From Chlamydoabsidia padenii (lineage: Eukaryota; Mucoromycota; Mucoromycetes; Mucorales; Cunninghamellaceae), in contig JAIWND010000003.1 in assembly GCA_025330725.1 (NCBI GenBank), positions 186,001 through 250,000 of the forward strand: a stretch of DNA of 64,000 nt. Reading direction: 5' to 3'. A program made the translations under genes and the position numbers. Below the pieces are notes generated by a model. That model saw only the letters and a list, made by a program, of their open reading frames with translations, did not search any database and had not been told where the DNA came from. Below, one piece after another: positions 57,701-64,000 of this stretch. Numbering within the stretch: position 1 is the first letter of the stretch; the number at the start of each line of letters is the position of its first letter.

Positions 57701-57988
57701 GGATTGGATTGAATAATGAAACAAAGTGGTAATGGCAACTTTTATTTGTCTCTCTTCCCTTCCCTTCACACACACATACTGTAGCTTTGGTCTCCTTTCC
57801 CCTTTACCATAGTATTGTATAGTATAGTATAGGATGATACTTGTTTTAAACTAAATATAATAAAAACGATTATCTTTATGAATATAAAAAAGTATGGGGT
57901 ACCTGCTTCCACTTTTGGCATGAAGCGGGTTTTAAAAGGTACGACTTTGCTGAGCAAGATCTTCCCCCGCGGGGCAATGCCAGGGCAA

Positions 57989-58004
57989 GCGGGAATTGAA
58001 AAAT
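57989..58004 (+). promoter_or_regulatory. GCGGGAATTGAAAAAT element at a gene relic
   Basis: About 110 bp before the ATG at 58113; T and A runs follow as in live promoters. Confidence 0.45.
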
Positions 58005-58112
58005 TAAACTTCTTGGTGATTGAAAATCAATCACTTTTTTTTTTTTTTAAAAAAAAAATCTCTCTTTCGCTCTTTCTTCTCGTCTTTTTTATTTATTTTA
58101 TTTTTATTCGAC

Positions 58113-59253
58113 ATGGCGATGGTATGACTATACTGCATCATCTACGATGGATTATGAATCCCACTGGTCTCAAGCAATTCAACCAATTGTGTAAACTCTA
58201 CTTACGAACCCTTTGAAACTGGAACGAATAGGGTAAGTTGAAGTGAAAGCAGTAATAAAGCAATTATCTCTGTGGTAATGAGGCATCTTACAATTCTCTA
58301 TCAAAACCCAATCAACTGGATTAACGTGGCAAAGGTAAAACAAATGAAAAGTGAAAGCGGCGTTGGTATAACTAAATCGTATTGGCTTCTTACGGTGTTG
58401 GTCATGAAGAGTAGCTTAAAGGACCTCAAAAACAAAATGATGTCCCTGATCATCACAAGGTAAAAATAAAAGAGGGATAATGAAAGGACATTGAAGCCAG
58501 TTACTAACCATCATGTTTTTGATAGGATCTGGATACGGAAAAAGACCAATGAACTTGTAAATCATAAATGCAATGGGGGGTAAGTATAGGTCTTTTCTAA
58601 TAAAGGTACTTTGTCTTTATATATAAACAACAAAAGGCATTTAATGATTGACACCAAAAGCTCTAAAAAACACAATAGGAATATCTCAAGCAGCTGGACT
58701 TTATATCATCTACTTTGAAGGGTCATCATGGTAAGTACAATCATCACATAAAGCAAAATCTCTAATGACTGACTTGTTTTTTCAGTGACTGATCCTGACA
58801 ATGCATTGGAAAACTTGAACAAACAATAAGAACAACTGGATGGGCATTTGAAAAAGCGTTTGGATAAATCCTTTAGTTATACTGTATTGGGTGAACTTGG
58901 ATATATGTAAAATGCTTGGAGGAGTAACTGGTCTTCACTGGGCACTGGATATTATGCATCTACAAGAGGAAGAAACAACAGATTGGAGTTAGGTAATAAC
59001 AAAAGTATTATCTATATTCAAGATAATGATTGTTTTATTCTTTGCTATTATATAGATTACAACAACAATGAAGATGACTCAAGAATACACACTATTGGCT
59101 GAAGATGAATCAGATTGTAGCAGTATTATTGATCTTTGTTTGACTCTAGTGGACTCAATGGATGAAGATATCTTTTATGATGCTCTGGATACCTCCCCTT
59201 ATTGTAGTAATAGTGATACCAGTGATGATTATCTATCCCCGTATAAAGATTAA
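58113..59253 (+). pseudogene. Decayed multi-exon gene, plus strand
   Basis: Promoter element, leader, several intron-like gaps (GTAAGTTG near 58231, GTAAAAAT near 58462, GTAAGTAC near 58732, GTAATAAC near 58993) and a final ORF survive, but frames are broken. After ATGGCGATG, one frame reads YDYTASSTMDYESHWSQAIQ then PIV-stop-TLLTNPLKLERIG. A later piece reads DPDNALENLNKQ-stop-EQLDGHLKKRLDK, then SFSYTVLGELGYM-stop. The last exon (59068-59253) is still open for 61 codons: YTLLAEDESDCSSIIDLCLT, then DSMDEDIFYDALDTSP. At least three in-frame stops are needed to explain this. I could not name the family. Alternative: a live gene with atypical splicing, which would need RNA data. Confidence 0.5.
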
Positions 59254-59370
59254 TACTTTTATATTTACTTGATAAAAATAAAATGAAAACCATTACCATC
59301 TATATGTCTTCAATGTAAAATAGTAGGCGGCTTCAGGGCCAACCCATGGATCATTCTCGGGGGTCTTTTG

Positions 59371-59385
59371 GCGGGATTTGAAAAT
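59371..59385 (+). promoter_or_regulatory. GCGGGATTTGAAAAT element of the PPR gene
   Basis: Exact consensus, about 102 bp before the ATG at 59488, with a 42-nt A run between the two. Confidence 0.6.
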
Positions 59386-59409
59386 GTTAATGGGACCACA
59401 CCATCAGGA

Positions 59410-59410
<1 letters not shown>

Positions 59411-59452
<42 letters not shown>
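59411..59452 (+). repeat. Poly(A) tract, 42 nt, in PPR promoter
   Basis: Uninterrupted A run between the promoter element and the leader. Confidence 0.9.
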
Positions 59453-59454
<2 letters not shown>

Positions 59455-59487
59455 TTTACTTGTTCTTTCCCTTTCCCTCCAATAGTT

Positions 59488-61359
59488 ATGATACTTCGTG
59501 CATTTCGTGCTTTCCCATTAAAAGGAAAGTATCGAATACATTATAGACTACCAGAATGGGAACATGGTAAGTAAACTTGAATGTATATAATCAAACTTAA
59601 TATCCTTTTGTTTATTTAGAATGTGCCTGTCACTATAGATCTTGGCGACAATATACTGTACCTGCTACCAACCTTACCACACCAATAACAACATATACCC
59701 ACTCTTTGCCGTCGTCTTCTTCTTCCACCACAATCACCAATAAGAAAATGAAGCAATCGGAAGAGGCTATTCAAAACCTGCTAGACGTTACCGAACGATA
59801 CTCTCTTAGTGGATCAACTCTTTTGAAACATATGCTGGACATGGTATCAGATCTACGCAACAACAATGTAGCCCTCAGTCCTATAATATACGAATCTCTT
59901 TTTCACGCCTATTGTAAAGCAGGAAAACGAAACAAGGTGATACCTTTAATACAAGAAATGGAAGACCATGGGCTGACACCAAGTATGGATCTTATCTACA
60001 AGGGACTCTTTGTAAGTTATATGGATCCTTAAATGACTATGATATACTCAACTTTATTATCCAAAAGTGGGCGGCTAGGTCTAGTGATGGTGTATTACAA
60101 GCAAAACTACTGGATCGAATGCGGATATACGGATATGAAAGGACACCAAAAACATACAATATGATCATGAATTGTATATCGAACAACCTGGAAATCGAGC
60201 GAGCCTTTGATACTCTGGATGAAATGGAAGCACTAGGCATCACACCACAAGGATCGACTTATTTGTATGTGGCTAAACTTTGTCTCCGAATGAACGAACC
60301 TGTTATGGTATTTGATATGCTGGCAAAACTGGAAAGTGTCGGTGAAACAACAGATCCAATGTGGTATATGGAGGCTCTTCGGTGCGCGGTGTTATGCGAT
60401 GATGTAAGTTTCCCCCCCCCCTCTTCTCCCCTTCATAAATTCTAATTCTCTTTTATTATTATGATTAGTATACATCTGTTAAAAACAACTGGAAAAGGTT
60501 AATATTGGAACAAAAGCAACAACCGGATGATGGACTTTGTAAACACGCACTCCTTGTCGCTGCACGAAACCACGACCCTCAACTGGCCTATGATATATTC
60601 TCTACAGTAGGACAACTTGGCTACCCTTATACAGATCATCACTTTGCCTGTCTGATCGACACCTTTGCCTCGACTGCCGACTACAAGAACACCTTTCGAA
60701 TCTTCACCACCATGCGCAAGGCCGGCATCACACCGACCAAGTCCACTGCGGCTCCTGTGGCTCAACAACTCGGCACCGACACCAATGCGATCATCTGTGC
60801 TCGCCAGGCTCTCGAGGAACTTGCTCAAGAGAAGGACGGGGTGGATCCGGCGGCCTTCAACTTGATCATCCATACGTTTGCCTACAATGGGGAATTTGAC
60901 CAAGCCATGAGGACCTTTGACATGGCACAGCAATTAGGGGTCACACCGGATGAAGACACTTTGGATGCCTTGCTGGACGCTTGTATTCATCAACGCAGTG
61001 CCACTCGGGGTGAAGACCTATTGGATTCGTTTATCCGCTCGGGTATTCAGCCTACTGTTGTCACCCTCTCGAAAATGGTCGCCTTGATGTGTACCCAGGA
61101 TGATTATGAAGATGCCTTTGTCTATTTGGAAAAGATCAAGAAAACCGGTCATGTCCCGCTCCGTGGTGCTTATTATCGTTTGATCAAGAAACTCTCGGCC
61201 AGTAATGATCCTCGATTACCCATGGCAATTGAAGATATGGAGGCGTGTGGATATAGCTTATCGACTCATTTGGATGATTATATGGATGACAAGGCTCTGT
61301 TGCATGAAAAACGGGAACGGAAACGACTAAAGGAAATGGCGGCGGAAGAATTCAACTAG
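59488..61359 (+). CDS. Pentatricopeptide-repeat protein, probably mitochondrial
   Basis: Four exons (59488-59566, 59620-60011, 60068-60403, 60469-61359) join in frame to 565 aa. The basic N-terminus MILRAFRAFPLKGKYRIHYR fits a mitochondrial presequence. PPR motifs repeat at about 35 residues: IYESLFHAYCKAGKRNKVIP then EMEDHGLTPS, TYNMIMNCISNNLEIERAFD then EMEALGITPQ, HHFACLIDTFASTADYKNTF then MRKAGITPTK, and AFNLIIHTFAYNGEFDQAMR then QLGVTPDEDT. PPR proteins bind organellar RNA; the target is unknown. The tail is charged (HEKRERKRLKEMAAEEF). The stretch 60660-61060 is clearly richer in G and C at third positions than the first half of the gene. Confidence 0.92.
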
Positions 61360-61657
61360 AATAATTTTAATGCTTGTGTATTATATAGTATCTTTAATAA
61401 TAATAATAAAATCATTTTATCATTCATTGTCTTTTTGTTTTCTTCTTTGGTCTAATAGGTTAAGCTTTGGTCTGGTGGTAGGGGGTATTCATGCAAATGA
61501 AACGCCGCTTATACTGTTCAAATGCACGCAATCATATAAAGTCATTATAAAAACATATAGGAAGGACATTTTATTATTTTATTAAAAAGCGAATATATAT
61601 ATATATATGTTATAAACAATGACATAAAAGATAGCTATTACTGGTAACAAAAACCAC
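61360..61657. other. Convergent 3' region
   Basis: ATA/TAA-rich with (AT)n at about 61592-61608. Nothing else seen. Confidence 0.5.
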
Positions 61658-62491
61658 CTAAGTTGATCTTGAAGAAAGAGCCTTGTGAGCATCAGCCAAT
61701 TGAGATTCCAGAGACTTGATTCGAGCTTCATGGGTCGATTCCTTGGTTTTCAAATGTGTCTTTTCCGAATCCAATACAGCCACCCGTAACAACAATTGAG
61801 CATTCATTCGTTCCAATTCTTGCACCCGCTTTTCCAAAGCTTCCATCTTCATGACCTTTTTCAATCGAGATCGTCGTGCCGCATCGGTATTCTTTTGTCG
61901 TTTCAATGTCACTTCATCTGGTGTTGTTTCATCGTTGGTGGATCGTTTTTGACCAGTAGTAGGAGTGGATGAGGGTGTGATGGATTGTTGTTGCTGATAT
62001 GTTGACGATGTTGTTGACGATGTTGTACCCGTGGAGACAGCAGTGACAAAGGCAGCCAAGACAGATGGTAAGTCTTGACTGAGATCACTAAACATATCGA
62101 TATGAGGTGTTGCAGGTGTCATGGTAGGTGTTGTATCAAAAAGAAGAGGCGAGTTGAGATCACCACCCACACCAATGGTAGCGCCAAAGTTGAATGTAGG
62201 TACAGGATCAATTTTGGATACCGCAGTAGAAGGAGAGGAGAGAGGAATGTCCAATGGTGTGGCGATTTCAGGACTTGAATAGGTCGAGTTCACAAGCAAA
62301 GGAGATACATCTTGTTGCTGTTGTTGTGTAACACCAGCAGTAAACCAATCACCCATAGGCGAAGGTTGAGATAATGAGTCAAAGAATTGTAAAAGATCTT
62401 GATCCATGGTTGTTGTTGTTGTTGTAATAGCTTGATCTTGAGCAGGAGAGGCAGGAGAAGTAATAGTAGTTGTAGTAGGAGTAACAGTCAT
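61658..62491 (-). CDS. GCN4/CPC1-type bZIP transcription factor
   Basis: Activator of amino-acid biosynthesis under starvation in other fungi. Intronless, 277 aa from the first ATG (MTVTPTTTTITSPASP). An acidic activation region lies near MDQDLLQFFDSLSQPSPM. The rest of the N-terminal part is Thr/Ser/Pro/Gln-rich. The C-terminal bZIP has basic region TLKRQKNTDAARRSRLKKVM (N-x2-A-A-R-R-S-R, as in Gcn4). The zipper has Leu at every seventh position: LEKRVQE, LERMNAQ, LLLRVAV, LDSEKTH, L. The leader has three short upstream ORFs and the upstream region has a TGACTCA site, both as in the GCN4/cpc-1 control scheme. So translational control and self-activation are likely but inferred. Confidence 0.9.
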   Translation of the reverse strand: MTVTPTTTTITSPASPAQDQAITTTTTTMDQDLLQFFDSLSQPSPMGDWFTAGVTQQQQQDVSPLLVNSTYSSPEIATPLDIPLSSPSTAVSKIDPVPTFNFGATIGVGGDLNSPLLFDTTPTMTPATPHIDMFSDLSQDLPSVLAAFVTAVSTGTTSSTTSSTYQQQQSITPSSTPTTGQKRSTNDETTPDEVTLKRQKNTDAARRSRLKKVMKMEALEKRVQELERMNAQLLLRVAVLDSEKTHLKTKESTHEARIKSLESQLADAHKALSSRST

Positions 62492-62520
62492 TGTAGTTAT
62501 ATTGATTTCAAAGAGATAGT

Positions 62521-62601
62521 TCAACAAGGAGGTTCTAAGTTTCGAGTGTTGTAAAGTTTCTTGTTATTTAGAAGACATCTGTATAAAGAAGGGTTGGCCA
62601 T
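62521..62601 (-). promoter_or_regulatory. Upstream ORF of 26 codons in the bZIP leader
   Basis: ATG at 62601 opens MANPSLYRCLLNNKKLYNTR then NLEPPC and TGA at 62521, ending 30 nt before the main ATG. A second uORF (MSSK-stop, 62564-62578) overlaps it in another frame. Confidence 0.6.
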
Positions 62602-62691
62602 GATGGTCAATTAAAGTAGTGTGTAGAGTAAAATAAGTATAAGTGTAATGGTGCGAAGATCGTACAAGGTGGGTACGAGGGAGGAAGGTAT

Positions 62692-62709
62692 TTAAGCAGT
62701 TAAAGACAT
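62692..62709 (-). promoter_or_regulatory. First short upstream ORF of the bZIP leader
   Basis: MSLTA-stop, about 200 nt before the main ATG and about 90 nt before the 26-codon uORF; the spacing resembles reinitiation-controlled GCN4-type leaders. Confidence 0.5.
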
Positions 62710-62904
62710 GTCGAAAGACAATAAATAGATGTAAAGACTAGATAAAAACTGTGTAGAAGGGTTTCAAATATAAATAAATAAAAAAGTTGGGGAAAGAAAA
62801 AAAAACGAAATTGATTTTTTTTTTTAGTTGGGCGAATTTATACCCACTTGCAGATCCATGATTTTGATTGGCCCAAATGATTTCCCTGAGCGGAGTAGTA
62901 CGAA

Positions 62905-62911
62905 TGACTCA
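62905..62911 (+). promoter_or_regulatory. TGACTCA Gcn4-type binding site
   Basis: Perfect palindromic site (written ATGACTCAT with flanks), about 415 bp upstream of the bZIP ATG and about 70 bp beyond a TATAAATT box at 62833-62843. Confidence 0.55.
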
Positions 62912-63255
62912 TTTCCCAGTTCCAGCAAATTTGCTTATATCCGCTGAGCGTGTCATTCAGTGGTACAAGTTCTTTTCACCGGATCCACGTGATGTATCAG
63001 GGATCTACTATCTGGGGTTCAAAAAAAAAAAACTGTGTCAATGAGGTCCATCACAAAAAAAAGCAAGCAAATCAAGGGATAATGAAAGGAGATGGATAGG
63101 AGGGGGCTTTTTTTTTTCTCTCTCCCTTACTTCTTGGTTCCTGTTTGGCTATTTACTCATGTTCTCTAATGAAGAGGGGGGGGGGCAATAAACTGAAAAC
63201 ATGGCGCTGTTTGAATTATGAGAACGGCTGCATTGATCATTTGAGGGAGCAAAAT
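62912..63255. other. Divergent spacer
   Basis: Between the bZIP and ceramidase promoters; A, T and G runs only. Confidence 0.5.
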
Positions 63256-63272
63256 GCCGGGATTTAAAATTT
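63256..63272 (+). promoter_or_regulatory. GCCGGGATTTAAAATTT element of the ceramidase gene
   Basis: About 76 bp before the ATG at 63349, followed by CTTATAAAAT and a T/C-rich leader. Confidence 0.55.
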
Positions 63273-63348
63273 GGAAAAGGGACCCTTATAAAATACTTTT
63301 TAGTTTTTTCCCTTTCCTTTCTCTCTCTTCTTTCTTTTCATTAAAATT

Positions 63349-64000
63349 ATGAATTCAGTATCTCAAGAAGATTATTATTGGGGACCAGTGTAAGTATCGA
63401 CTTGGAAGAAAAAATAAAGTGTCATGAATGTAACTAATTCCAGATGCATTCCTTTTCATTTTTTAGGACGTCTACTATTGACTGGTGTGAAGTAAGAAGA
63501 TAAAAAAAAGAAAATGACAATTCTTGCTGCTAGACACTAACTTGTGCTTTATCGATGAATTAAAGGAAAATTATGCAGTATCTCCATATATGGCTGAAAT
63601 CGTCAATGCATCTACAAATCTTAGTTTCGGTAATACACAGGTACAAAAAGGATAATCAACAAATACCAACTCATTACTACTTCTGTAGCTTGTTTGACTC
63701 TTTTTGGAGTATATAATACTCTTCGTAATGGTTGTAGAAAGGCTTTCATAATGGCTCACTTGGGTATACTTTTGGTTGGTATTGGATCTTGGGGCTTCCA
63801 TATGACACTTCAATACGAAATGCAACTGATGGATGAACTTCCAAGTAAGTATTAGCGTCATGTGGTTGATATGTAATGACATTCTCCTCTTTACTGACAT
63901 ACTTTATATGATGGTAGTGATATACGTGGCCTGCATCATGGTATACTTTAGGTAATAAAAGAAAAAAAGAAAATGAGGGGATAGGGAGGTGGGTGGAAAA
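63349..64000 (+). CDS. Alkaline ceramidase (partial, cut by right edge)
   Basis: ER/Golgi multi-pass hydrolase splitting ceramide to sphingosine and fatty acid (YPC1/YDC1/ACER family). Five exons are visible (63349-63389, 63467-63491, 63566-63629, 63689-63844, 63918-63951), joining in frame to 106 residues: YYWGPVTSTIDWCEENYAVS, then PYMAEIVNASTNLSF, LTLFGVYNTLRNGCRKAFIM and AHLGILLVGIGSWGFHMTLQ, then YEMQLMDELPMIY. The WGPVTSTIDWCEENY start and the S-x3-FH-x10-D pattern hold the Ser, His and Asp of the catalytic zinc site. The gene continues past GTAATA at 63952; the remaining TM helices and the second His pair lie outside. Confidence 0.94.

Overview
The window looks like nuclear DNA of a Mucoromycota fungus, probably a Mucorales species of the Absidia/Cunninghamella kind. 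The evidence is AT-rich spacers, many 40-100 nt GT-AG introns (mostly GTAAGT donors), CAA/Gln-rich proteins, long poly(dA:dT) tracts, and proteins typical of early-diverging fungi. The species is an inference; no rRNA or mitochondrial marker is present. I rebuilt gene models by hand across introns. Nearly all stay in frame over every junction, which is the main support for the exon coordinates.

Layout. 0-7 kb: NHP2 (partial), GPI transamidase PIG-S, and two unrecognised low-complexity proteins. 7-9 kb: promoter-like DNA with broken or tiny genes. 10-14 kb: mitochondrial uL2 and nucleoporin NUP85 sharing a 211 bp divergent promoter. 14-15.7 kb: a decayed gene. 16.3-23 kb: a four-TM protein, a single-pass membrane protein, a SET/MYND protein and a Zn2Cys6 regulator. 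23-26.4 kb: gene-poor repeats, a gene relic, and a 34-residue gene with a broken upstream duplicate of its first exon. 26.7-39.7 kb: ArfGAP, a small Ser-rich protein, ATG9, ribosomal P1, a ZNF277-like protein, an endosomal Qa-SNARE and a polyol dehydrogenase. 41.4-51.2 kb: POP1, a C2H2 factor, a Sel1-repeat protein, ATP synthase epsilon and FAF1/C1orf131. 51.7-59.3 kb: a broken ALY/REF-like export adaptor, a Medusa-type regulator, an F-box protein and two more relics. 59.4-64 kb: a PPR protein, a GCN4/CPC1-type bZIP with upstream ORFs, and an alkaline ceramidase cut by the right edge.

The genes are not an operon or a biosynthetic cluster; they are mostly single-copy housekeeping and regulatory genes. 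Several share themes: rRNA/RNA biogenesis (NHP2, POP1, FAF1), membrane traffic (ArfGAP, ATG9, SNARE, PIG-S, ceramidase) and mitochondria (uL2m, ATP15, PPR).

The most striking signal outside the genes is a recurring 12-15 bp element, consensus GCGGGATTTRAAWW (reverse complement WWTTYAAATCCCGC). It lies about 55-190 bp upstream of the ATG of roughly 20 of the 28 intact genes, in either orientation, often followed by a poly(dA:dT) tract. I do not recognise it as a described fungal promoter element. Copies without an intact gene sit beside decayed genes or repeats. The window holds at least four clear gene relics, which would fit loss of duplicates after a genome or segmental duplication.
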